Shown piece by piece: positions 30,052 to 40,440 of a stretch of DNA of 64,000 nt; position 1 is the stretch's first letter, and each line of letters begins with the position of its first letter. The DNA lies in the NCBI GenBank assembly GCA_030272155.1, contig CP126191.1:9198501-9262500 (forward strand), in the 5' to 3' direction. Source of the DNA: Tetradesmus obliquus (lineage: Eukaryota; Chlorophyta; Chlorophyceae; Sphaeropleales; Scenedesmaceae). The notes beneath the pieces were generated by a model. That model had not been told where the DNA came from and did not search any database. It saw only the letters and a list, made by a program, of their open reading frames with translations. The position numbers and the translations under genes are program-made.

Positions 30052-30913
30052 TCAAGAGCCAGGGCGTGTGCAGGCCATACCTCCCTGCTTGCCGTGGTGC
30101 TATGTGCTGTTCACCTCAGGGTCCACCGGCAGCCCCTGTGGCGTCATGGGCACTGAGCAGGGCTTCCTCAACAGGTACACCTGGATGCAGCAGCAGCAGC
30201 AGCAGCAGCAGCAGACCGTGCCGTTGCAGCCGGGGCATGTTGTGGCATTCAAGACCTCTGTTGGGTTCGTGGACCATGTGTGGGAGCTGCTGGCGCCGCT
30301 GCTGTCTGGGGCGGACATGCTGCTGCTGCCAGATGCTGCTGCTGCTGCTGCTGCTGCACGCGATGCTGGTGAAGATTATGGCACAACTGCAGGGCAGCAG
30401 CAGCAGCAGCAGCAGGGAGTGGGCAGGCCTCAGGCCTCCCTACTGTTGCAGCCTGAGGCCTTGGTGCAGCTGCTGGTGCAGTATAAGGTCACACACCTGG
30501 TGAGCTGGCGGCTGTTGTGTTGTCTCCTCCCTGCCTAGTCCTGTTCAGTTGTGCGAAACATCCGTATGAGTTTAAGTTTGGTTCTTTGTGTGTAAGCTGC
30601 CCCTGCATACTTATAGTTGGTGATGTCTGGCGCCTGCAGAGCTCGCATTTCACAAACCACACTGCACCTCATCAACCCCTCTCCCACCTGTCTCACCCAC
30701 ACCCCTTGTGCTGTACCCGCGCTGCCTCCAGCACCAGCATGTGTCTCCCTCACTACGCCAATCCTCCTACTCTTGACAGTCTGATGCTGCTGCTGCTGCA
30801 CACACCGGTAAGCTGCAGTCCCCTCTGTGCTGCAGCTGTGGCTGCTAGCCGTGGCTGCTGCCAGGCATGTGTCTCTTCCACCGCCAATGCTGCTGCTGCT
30901 GCTCCTGCTGCTG

Positions 30914-30953
<40 letters not shown>

Positions 30954-31050
30954 TGCACACACCGGTAGGTAAGCTGCAGTCCCCTCTGTGCTGCAGCTGT
31001 GGCTGCCAGCCCTGGCGGCTATCAGGCATGTGTCTCCCCCACCGCCAATA

Positions 31051-31108
<58 letters not shown>

Positions 31109-31841
31109 ACACTCCGGTAGGCTGCTGTGCCCTCTGTGCTGCAGCTGTGGCTGCCAGCCCTGGCGGCTGCCAGGCAGCAATTGAGCCTGCTGCAGCTGGT
31201 CAGCAGCGGGGAGATGCTGCCTGCGGCACTGGCTGGGAACCTGCTGCAGGCACTGCCAGAGCGCTGCCTGCTGCTCAACCTGTACGGTGAGGGGGACTGC
31301 TGCTAGTGCTGCCTGCTGCTCAATTTGTACGGTGAGGCGGCCCTGCTTGCTGTTGCCAGTTGCGGTGTCAGTGGTTGTGGTGTTCTTGCCGGTAATGGTT
31401 TTGAGGCAGCATGATCCGTGTGTTTGCTGCTTGCTGCATGGCCGCGCTGCTGCCATCTGCTGTCTAGCTGGTGTTGTGTCGGAGGAAGGCGTGATATGCT
31501 GCCGTCTGCTGCTGTGCTGTCGTCACTCGCCCATGTGCTCAGCCTCTCACTGCTGCTGCCACAGTGCACTACGCTATTGCCAATTGCGCTCAGTGGGCAC
31601 GTTGCAACTGCCCACAGGTGCAACTGAAGTATCTGCTGATGTGCCCAGCCTCTCACTGCTGCTACCACAGTGCACTGCGCTGATGCTGACTCTGTGGACA
31701 CTTTGCAACTGCTGACAGGCTCTACCGAAGTGTCTGCTGATGCCACGTGTCAGCTTGTCAGCAGCAGCCTGCTAGCCAGCATGCAGGGGCCTTGGCTGCC
31801 GGCTGGCCAGCCCATTGCCAACATGATGATGGCAGTGGGGC

Positions 31842-31875
<34 letters not shown>

Positions 31876-32026
31876 AAATGGCAGGATGAGGGAGCTGCTG
31901 GTGCCGCTGCCTGTTGGCTGTGAGGGAGAGGTCTGGGTGGCTGGGCCTGGCCTGGCTGCTGGCTACTTGCCACAGCAGAGTGAGAAACAGCATCAGGATC
32001 ATGATCAGCATCAGCAGCATCAGGAT

Positions 32027-32063
<37 letters not shown>

Positions 32064-32154
32064 GGTTCCAGGAGCTGCAGCTGCAGCTGCAGCACTTGCA
32101 CCAGGCAGCAGGCGCCCTTCACACTGCAGCAGGCGGCAGCAGCAGCGAAGAGTT

Positions 32155-32198
<44 letters not shown>

Positions 32199-33187
32199 TG
32201 TCAGTTGCTGCAGGGGCGGGGGCTGACTTGGCTGCGGCTGCGTCTAAGCAGCAGGCTTGGTTCAGGACAGGAGACCTGGGAAGGATTTTGCCAGATGGTA
32301 GGCATGGCTGCATGTTGGTGCTGCTGGTGCAAGTGCAATGACAACAGGGCTACAAACCTGGAGGTGTCTGCATGTGTGCTGGGGTTTTGTGCTCTTGCAG
32401 CTCCCATTGTCGCGCACTCTGTCCAAGTGCGGCATTAAGCAGGACTGCTGTTGGTCTGCACGCGGCGCAGCCGTGCCAGCTCTACAGCCGATGCAAATCG
32501 CTGCTCGTCTAATGTGCCAAGCACAGACCAACTCCACCACAACGCCCCAATGCTGCTGCTGCTGCTGCTGCTGCTGCTTTTGGGTGGTGCCTGCACAGGT
32601 ACGCTGCAGCTGCTCGGCAGATGTGACCACCAGGTCAAAGTAACAGGTGTGAGAGTTGACCTGTTGGAAGTTGAACAGGTGCTGGTCAAAGCTGACCTGG
32701 CAGCTGAGGTGGCAGTGACAGCATTTTCCCACCCAGTGAGGCAACAGGACCACCAGCTGGTGGCTTACGTGGTGCCTAAACCTGAACCCGGGCAATTGCC
32801 TGCATCAATAACACAAGCAGCAGCACCTGCAGCAGCAGCAGCAGCAGCAGCAGGGGGAGGACTGCAATGGAGTGACACGCACTTGGCAGGGCAGCCAGTG
32901 CTGCAGGTAGGGTTAACACAGATTGCCCCTACAGCACACCAAACTGATACCGCAACATCAGGACAGCAGCAGCAGCAGCAGCAACAGCTGGATGGCTCTG
33001 TTCTGCTGCAGCAGCTGCGTGCTGTGGCTGACTCTCAGCTGCCGGCTGCTGCCAGGCCGCTGCAGTACCAGCTGCTGCCTGCCCTGCCAAGGTCTTCAGC
33101 AGGCAAACTGCTGCGAAGCCAGCTGCCGCCACCTGAATACGTGACTGCAGCACAGCGGCAGCAGCAGCAGCAGCAGCAGCGGCAGGC

Positions 33188-33219
<32 letters not shown>

Positions 33220-35039
33220 GCCAGGCGCATCTGCGCATGCAGAAGCCGCCAGCTTCAGCAGGTGCTGGAGTCGCACACAGCTTGCGAGGCATCCCAGTGC
33301 TGGGTGTTTCAGAGTCAGCTATTATGAGGGCTATGCTCAGTGCACTGCGCGCTGACCAAGCAGGTCAGCCGCAGCAACAGTCAGGCCAACTGCTTCTAAA
33401 CGCCAGCAGAACTCAACAGCATAACAACAGCAGCAGCAGCAGCAGCAGCAGGCTAGCATTCCCTCTGGAGCCTTGTGACGACTTCTTTGCTGCTGGAGGT
33501 GACTCGCTGGCAGCAGCAGCAGTGGCCGGCATGCTGGGAATCGATGTGCGGCTGCTGTACGCGTACCCCACAGCACGCAGCTTGGCCGCAGCACTGCAGA
33601 ACACCAGCAGCAGCAGCAGCAGTCCAGTAGCAGGCAAAGCAACACATCATAACACAGCTGCAGACTTACTTGGCAGTTATGCTGCTGAGGTTGGCAGCTC
33701 AATAGGATTGCAAAAGAAGAGGCTGCAGCAGCAGCTAGTAGGAGCTTCTGGTGGCCAACTTGCAAGAGGAATGCCTTCAAAAGCAGCAGCAACAGCGGCA
33801 GCAGCAGCAGCGGCGGCAGCAGCAGCACATCCAAACCAGCCCGCTGCCAAGCGGCGCAGGGAGCTGCTGGTACTAAATGATACTCAACCGCTCGACAGAC
33901 CAAGCAGATCAACTGTCGGTGCTGCTGCAGCAGCAGGAGTCAGCAGCAGCATTGGAAACCTTCTGGCCTCCGCAAGCCGCGCAGTGGCGGTTGGCGCTGC
34001 CAGCAGGTATCAGTCGCTGAGGCTGCAGCCTGCTGCAGCTGCACACCGCAACAGCCGGGTAGAAATGCAGCAGCAGGCGTTTGCTCAGCAGCAGCATCAG
34101 TCACTGAGTCCACGGTGGACTGGCAGCGCTGCGCAACCGCAGATACAGCTGCACTGGAGGCTGCCGCTGGGGCGGTGTGTTGATGCTGCTCCGCTGCTGC
34201 TGGCTCTGCTAGCACCTGAGCAGCCACATCAGGCACTCGCATCACAGCAGCAGCGGCGGCAGCAGCAAGAGCAGCAGCAGGAGCTGCAGCTGCTGGGCTT
34301 ATTTGTGTTTGCCTGCTCACATGACGGAACAGTGACTTGTGTGCATGTTGAGTCTGGCGCTGCCTGCTGGACCGTACAGCTGCCATCACGTGCCGATGCA
34401 GGCATGTGCCTCAGCCCATGTGCCCGCCTCCTGGCGGTACAATGTGGCGGTACAAAAGTGTACTGCCTAGCTGCAGCAGATGGGGCAGTACAAGGCAGTG
34501 TGGAGTGTGGGGGTGAGGTTAGGGCAGCACCTGTGATGGATCCTTGGGGCTGGTGTGGCTGCTGGTGGCTGGTGACACACGGCCGGCAGCTGCTGCTGCT
34601 GCTGCCAGCGCAGCAGCCGCAGGTTCTTTGCAGGTGGGTATGGATCCTGTGTTGGACCTAGCAGAACAGAGTTAGTTGCTGACATATATGGGCAAACAGG
34701 CAGAGCAGCCGTTCTGTGCTTGCACGAACTGCTTGCTGGAAACACCGAAGCAGTCAGCAATGGTCAGCTTGTGTAGTCTGCCACTTGCAGGAGGCAGATT
34801 ATCTTTATGTTTCTATCAGGCACACCAGTACACAGATAGGTCTGCACAAGCATCTCAGCCTCCCCTCCGACTCACACCTGACCATATGCTGCCGCTACTG
34901 CCGCTGCCACAGGTACCCCCTGCCGGCTGCTGGCTCTGCTGCCGTCTGCTTTGCTGCCTCACATGGCCTGGCAGTGGTGGCGCTGCTGAATGGCTCACTG
35001 CTAGCCCTACGGATCAACAACACCGCACTGGCACACCTC

Positions 35040-35074
<35 letters not shown>

Positions 35075-36320
35075 CGGACAGGAGCTGCTGTCAGTGCAGT
35101 GGCAGTTCAGCGGCGCTGCACCCATTTTCAGCAGCCCAGTGGTAGATGAGGCTGCGGGCCTGCTGCTGTTTGTTGCTGTGGATGGTGCTGTGAGCGGGCT
35201 GGGGCTTGACAGTGGGCAGTTAATTTGGCGCACTGAGGTGCAGCAGCATGTGTTTGCAGACCTGCTGCTGCTGCAGGCACCAAAGCAGCAGCCAGCAGCA
35301 GCAGCAGCAGCAGGAGGAATTAAAAGGGTGGACAAGCTGGCAGCTGGTCACAGGTGTTTGGTGGTGGCCACACAAGCGGGCTGGGTGGTTGGCCTGAGCA
35401 GCCAAAGTGGGCAGGAGGTGAGGCACCACATCACACCTTGTCACTGGCCTTTCGCATGTTGCCCCTGATTTGGGGTTACAACAGCCGGATCACCATGCGT
35501 GCTGACAGTGCAGGCTGCGTCACACATCGTGGTTGCAGGCTGCATCGAAATCCTCCATACGCGAGGATGAGTATTGCCACTAGTTGTACAGGATAGCGGC
35601 ACATCGCAGACCACGTCTGCCACAGTGTCAAATTGACATCTGGCAGCGGCTTGGCTGGGTCAGTGCTCAGCACATGCAGCACCGTGACGCTGCAATGCAT
35701 GTCCAGCAACGTACCTTGCACTCAGCGTCTGCACTGACACCTGTACGGCTACTGCTGCTGCTGCTATCTGCTGTTGGCGCGTGCTGTTGCAGCTGTGGCG
35801 GCAGCAGCTCGGCAGCAGCCGCATCTCAGCAGCGCCTGCGGTGGGGCTGGCACTTGCAGGAACAGGCATGGCGGCTGTTCCTGCAAGCATGGATGTGCTG
35901 GCGGTTGCAGGAACAGGAATGGCGGCAGTTCCTGCAAGCATGGCTGGGGCCGTGCCTGCTGATGGCAGTGCGGAAGCTGCAGCAGGCGGAGAAGTGCAGC
36001 AGCCAGCAGCAGCAACAGCAGCAGCTGCTGCTGCCGCCTCCAAGATTGAAGTGCACCAGCAGCAGCATGTGGTGGTTTGCAGCAGTGACGGTGCAGTGGA
36101 TGTGCTCACTGTGCAAGACGGAGCGTTTGGCATGGAAGCAGACCTGCAGCTGCTGAGCAGTGATTCTGGTGTTGCAACTGAGGGTGTTGCACCACAGGCG
36201 GTGACAACAACAGCGCAGACGCTGCTGCCTGGTGAAGTGTTTTCCAGCCCTGTGTTTCTGGATGAATGGCTGCTTCTGGGCTGCAGGGACGACCACTTGT
36301 ACTGCCTCAGGGTGGCATAG
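28997..36320 (+). CDS. AASDH/AAE19-like adenylation-carrier-beta-propeller protein
   Basis: Same architecture as animal AASDH (ACSF4) and plant AAE19: AMP-forming adenylation domain, phosphopantetheine carrier domain, then a PQQ-type beta-propeller. Clear exons: 29674-30499, 31145-31286, 31719-32297, 32599-34633, 34913-35417, 35793-36320 (TAG); first exon(s) between 28997 and 29433 are less certain, as is any small exon between 30500 and 31144. Motifs: FTSGSTGSPCGVMGTEQG, LLNLYGSTEVSADAT, AWFRTGDLGR, GRCDHQVKVTGVRVDLLEVE, SSAGKLLR, carrier DDFFAAGGDSLAAA with the attachment Ser, propeller LHWRLPLGRCVDAAPL and terminal GEVFSSPVFLDEWLLLGCRDDHLYC. The P-loop lysine usual in SGTTGxPKG is Cys here. 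Animal AASDH activates beta-alanine; the substrate here is unknown. Poly-Q/A insertions are abundant. Confidence 0.85.
30780..31150 (+). repeat. Repeated acceptor region before AASDH exon (31145)
   Basis: Three to four units of (CTG)n, then CACAC(A/T)CCGGTA(A/G)G, CCCTCTGTGCTGCAG|CTGTGGCTGC and CAGGCATGTGTCTC(C/T) lie at about 30787, 30900, 31050 and the true acceptor at 31145. Each has a CTGCAG acceptor plus the first bases of the exon (LWLPALAA). Confidence 0.85.
31300..31350 (+). repeat. Copy of the exon end LLLNLYG and its donor
   Basis: TGCCTGCTGCTCAA(C/T)(C/T)TGTACG|gtgag occurs at 31265 (true exon end) and again at 31306-31334. The copies are about 42 bp apart. Confidence 0.88.
31535..31740 (+). 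repeat. Duplicated acceptor region of the exon at 31719
   Basis: A unit of about 103 bp, from CAGCCTCTCACTGCTGCT(G/A)CCACAGTGCAC to an acceptor and (G)CAACTGAAGTATCTGCTGATG / GCTCTACCGAAGTGTCTGCTGATG, is present twice. The second copy is the true exon (STEVSADAT). Confidence 0.85.
35855..35945 (+). repeat. In-frame internal repeat with inverted parts, last AASDH exon
   Basis: Two 45-bp copies of (A/V)LAGTGMAAVPASM lie in frame. Within each, TTGCAGGAACAG is followed by its inverted form CTGTTCCTGCAA or a near match, giving small hairpins. The copies differ by a few bases. Confidence 0.85.
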
Positions 36321-36606
36321 GTATGAGCATGCAGCACTTGTTTTCCACAACGTTGCAGGTACCAGGCAGGTTTTTGCTATGCTGGTTGCTACTGACAGTG
36401 TTACTGACTGGGGTTTGAAGGCATGTCTTCTCGACTCTTTCACAAGCCATCTTCTCCACAACCGGCCCGATGTCAACGTATTAATCAGCCGTTCAGCTGT
36501 TTCAACGGGACCACCACCGCTCAAGGTGCAACACTACCGCAGAACGTGCTGCGTAGTGCCAAACGCTACAACCAGCAGGGCGTGACTAGTGCCACCAAGT
36601 CGCAGC
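36321..36606. other. Short spacer between AASDH/AAE19 and frataxin
   Basis: Only 286 bp separates the upstream stop from the frataxin ATG on the same strand, so a 3' UTR, promoter and 5' UTR must share it. No further gene is supported. Confidence 0.5.
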
Positions 36607-37278
36607 ATGGCAGGGCGTGTGCTGAGCCGCTTGCTACCTCTATGCAGCAGGTCTTGCACGTGCATCGAGCAGACCACGCAGGCGCAGCTGAGCGGGATTG
36701 CAGGCAGCGTTTGCAGGTTGGAGCGGGGCGTAGCTTCAACAGCAACGGCAGATCGCCAGGCATGGTTAGCTGGAATCAGAATGCTGGGTCTTACAAAGCA
36801 TTTGAGCAGCGCTGGTGTGGCAGGCCGTGATCTGGGTGGCTCTGATGACCAAGCAGCTGTAGCAGCAGCAGCAGCGCAGCGCCAGCACCAGGCTGTGCAG
36901 TGGCAGAGTCAGCGAGGCTTCTGCGAAGGAGAGCTGCGCGTCGTGTGAGTCAAACTATGGTGTTGCTTTGTCAAGCAATGCCAGGGCAGTAGCGAATGCT
37001 GTTGAGTGGGGCTGCCCTTGCTGCTTGATGGCATCTACCGTGTGTCACTGCCAGTCAATGCGTACCTGCTGAGGCAGTGCATGGGTTTCCCCTGCAGCCC
37101 TGCAACATCCTGACTAGCAGCAGCTGTTTGCAAACAGGCACAGCAAGTAGTAACAGTTCGTTCAAGTACGGGCTTGCTGTGCCATTCCTGCTTGCAGGCA
37201 TGCCGAGGTGTCGGAGCACGAGTACCACCGGCTGGCAGATGAGCTGCTGGACATGCTGCAGGAGAAGCTGGAGGTGAG

Positions 37279-37316
<38 letters not shown>

Positions 37317-38138
37317 TGCTGTGTTGTTGAGGTTCACGTGCAGCACATTGTAAGTGCTTTGAGCTGCCTTGTTGTGGGGGGAGGCTTGCAGGAGTGTGCA
37401 AAGAGCATAGCTGCAGCACCAGCAGCTGCCGCATGATACAGATTGGCGCGACGCTGCTGCAGCAATGCAGCAGTAAAGGCTTGCTGGGTGGCTCACCGGC
37501 CTCACCTGCGTGCTGCTGCTTGCAGATGTTTGTAGAGGACATGGACATTGACGGTTCAGACGTGGAGCATGTGGTGAGATGCTGCTTCTGCTGCTAGTTG
37601 CAGCAAGCCACTTGGTCCTGCTGCTCACTTTCCCTGCCTGCTGGCTGTGCAGAGTCCCAGCAGTGCACTTATTCGCAGCAGCTGCTGTTGGATCCAAGCA
37701 GCTGCCGCTAGGAGAGGCTGCAGTAGCATCATCAGCAGTCCTGCTCTGCTTGTAGCGTGTCACTACCCCGCAACTTACACCCTTCTGCTTAGTGGGTTGC
37801 AAGCTCACTAAGCAGAAAGCCAAGATATCACCCTGATGCATCTCCTATGTAGCACCCACTGTCCTACTCACCATCTCAGCACTTGTCTTTATATTTTTGT
37901 GATCCCTGCCCTGCAGCAAGGCGTGCTCACGGTCAAGTTGGGCAGGCACGGCACATATGTTATTAACAAGCAGACCCCAAACCGCCAGATCTGGATGTCC
38001 TCGCCAGTCAGTGGCCCCTTCAGATATGACTGCCACGCCGGCAAGTGGGTGTATGGCCGCACTGGTCAGGAGCTGCTGCAGCAGGTGCAGCAGGAGCTGC
38101 AGCAGCTGCTGGGTGCTGCGCCAGAGCTTGTAGAATGA
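36607..38138 (+). CDS. FXN: Frataxin, mitochondrial iron-sulfur assembly factor
   Basis: Frataxin binds iron and stimulates the cysteine desulfurase/ISCU complex in mitochondrial (in some algae also plastid) Fe-S cluster assembly. Four exons: 36607-36944, 37198-37273, 37526-37573, 37917-38138 (TGA), 227 residues. The N-terminal ~110 residues form a basic, Ser/Arg/Leu-rich presequence ([16 protein letters not shown]) followed by an Ala/Gln-rich linker. The mature fold is unmistakable: [20 protein letters not shown] helix with acidic residues, [13 protein letters not shown] acidic ridge, then [37 protein letters not shown] and [14 protein letters not shown]. An upstream GTG-started extension in the same frame is not needed. 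The tail of the last exon is repeated in the 3' flank. Confidence 0.93.
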
Positions 38139-38149
38139 TTCGCGTAGTT

Positions 38150-38590
38150 GTGCCAATGATGTTCACTGAGCACATCAAGCCAGCAGCAGCTGCTGCAGCA
38201 GGTACAGCAGGTGCATCAGGAGCTGCAGGGGCTGCTGGGTGCTGCACCGGAGCTGGTAGAATGATGCGGTTAGTCGGCTGGCTGTGCAGAATGTGTTTGT
38301 TAAGCATGTCGTGGTCAGGTGCAGGACAGAGCTGCAGGGGCTGCTGGGCAGTGCGCCGCAGCTTGTAGAATGAACACTTGGTTGTGAAGAGTGTGTTTGT
38401 CTAGCATGTCGTGGTCTGGTGCAGCAGGACTTGCTGCAGCTGCTGGGCAGCGCGCCAGAGCTTGTCGAATGTTGCGTTGTTGGGCCGATGCTGTTTGTCG
38501 AGCATGTGATGGTCTGGTGCAGCAGGAGCTGCAGGGGCTGCTGGGCAGCACGCTGCAGCTTGTAGAAATAGAGCGTGTTATGCTGTGAAG
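38150..38590 (+). repeat. Four further copies of the frataxin tail and stop region
   Basis: The last exon end (CAGGAGCTGCAGCAGCTGCTGGG, (G/C)AGCTTGTAGAATGA) recurs near 38205, 38325, 38425 and 38520, each with 60-90 bp of the original 3' flank (GTTTGTTAAGCATGTCGTGGTC type). This is the same kind of edge duplication as in the introns, but at the transcript end. Confidence 0.9.
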
Positions 38591-38639
38591 AGAGAGTTTA
38601 CGCTGTTATGTTGTGAGTCGGCATTTGATGGATTGTTAA

Positions 38640-40440
38640 GCATGTGTGGCAAGCACAACGTGGTGCTGCAGGGGCTGTTTGTCAAGTGCCGATACATCAA
38701 AAGGCCCTGCAGGCTAGTAGGCTGTTGTTACAACACCCCAAAATGATCAAGGACATTGTTAGCAACAGTAGACAATGTTGCTGTGGCTCAAAAGGTAACA
38801 TTGTACGACATGATATCATGTTGCAAATTTGCAAGCCCACTTGACGCATCGCCCAACTGCGCAGAATACTGGTCGGTACATCGGCAAGATCAAGTCTTTG
38901 GGGCGCATTGGGACGCGTACAATACCCGAAGGACGGGAGCCTCCATGGCTTGCCCAGACTACATTGAGCAACATGCTGAAAAGGCTGTATTGTGGGCCTT
39001 CAACTCAGCAACACAAACAACGGCACCAACACTCAAACTATTGCTACTTCCAACGTTTTCTAAAGATGTCATGACTCAGAAATACATGAGGCTGATAAGG
39101 GACAATCCAAACTGTTGCAAACACCTCATCACCCTCCCCCGCGGGCTAATCCAGCTTGAAGCAAACCCGCTGACGAAGCCAACGCAATCATTACGATTGA
39201 AATGGAACGTCAACGTCGTGGCAGTGGGCAACACAGAGGGATTTGCGCAACACCTGCCGTAATGGAAGAGCTCAGCCAGGGAAACCTGGCGCGAGAGCTT
39301 TAGAAACGCAGTTGAGGGAGCAATTACCTCGCACATATCTGACGCAACACAGAAGATAAGTATACAAATACATGATGAATACGCAGAGTGGTGGACGACG
39401 CCACCAACCACAGGCGACTCCTCACCAAAGGCGGCCGGCGCACGGGGAGCTGACGCCAATAAATTCCCCAATAGAGCCAGCAATACCTTTACCAAGCGAC
39501 CGGCTGACATCAAACGCGGTCCTCGATCACAAAGTCTGGCCAACCTAACATGTCAGAACCCCACCCCGATAGGTGCCCAACCCAGGGCACAGAGAGCAGC
39601 TGGTTTAAAGCGCTCTTTTTGGCTGCCAAGGATGTCGTGCAAGATTGTACGCAGCCCAGTTGGCATTGCTCGTTGGTGTGTTGCGGCTATCTTGTAGGCG
39701 TGCGCTCCCTTGCCGCTGCACACAGTGCCTTCTGTGTACCGATACATATGCTAACAAGATCCGAATCAAACCATCTGAATCACGAGCAGCGTGCTGAACC
39801 ACAAGAGGCAAAGGGCTGGCAACTCTGCGCTGAGCATGCTGCCTTGCAACACAGCTGCAGGTCAACCAAAACAGGTAAAGAAGACAGGCACAAGCAAGAC
39901 GCTGCAAGCTTTGCAGCCGAGCAGAAACATCAGATTGCCTCCGTGATCCCACTGACACTTCATGAGGTGTCAAGGCCCAGGTCCCAACATGTTGACTGTT
40001 CAGTCAACGGCAGTGAGTGTGACACAACTGTAAAGCTGTGGTGTGCCAATACTCCACTTGACATCGTCCGCCCGACAAACGGGCGGGAACTCCAAACAGG
40101 CACCAATGACATGCACAGCAGGAGGAAGCCTCGTCAAACCAGATTGAAGCTGGAAGAAACAGACAGAGGCAGGGAATGTATTGGTCTCAGCGTCCACAAC
40201 CACCTGTCCGACTGAGTCAGGCTAGCAATGCAAGGTGAAGACACCACAGACTCGAGATCGGCATCTGGGTGTCATGAGACCGCAGCAGAAAGCAAACAAA
40301 TGCACAACATGCAGCCAACACAAGGGGCTGTTGCAAAAGAGTTGATCATGGCCGCACTAACAGGATGGCAGGCAGCAGAGCTCGCACTGCCATGTGACGG
40401 CTCAAGTGCTAGACGAGCCAAAAGGGCTCGACCCCAGTAG
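38640..40440 (+). mobile_element. Broken mobile-element relic, class uncertain
   Basis: Composition changes here: CAG/CTG repeats vanish and codons are more AT-rich. One long frame (38756-39262) reads DAYNTRRTGASMACPDYIE, KAVLWAFNSATQTTAPTLK and LRLKWNVNVVAVGNTEG, a style I associate with repeated elements of green algae but cannot name. Further related-looking frames follow to about 40215. The element is broken, with at least several breaks, and I find no clear terminal repeats. It could be a retroelement; reverse transcriptase motifs are not visible. Confidence 0.45.
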
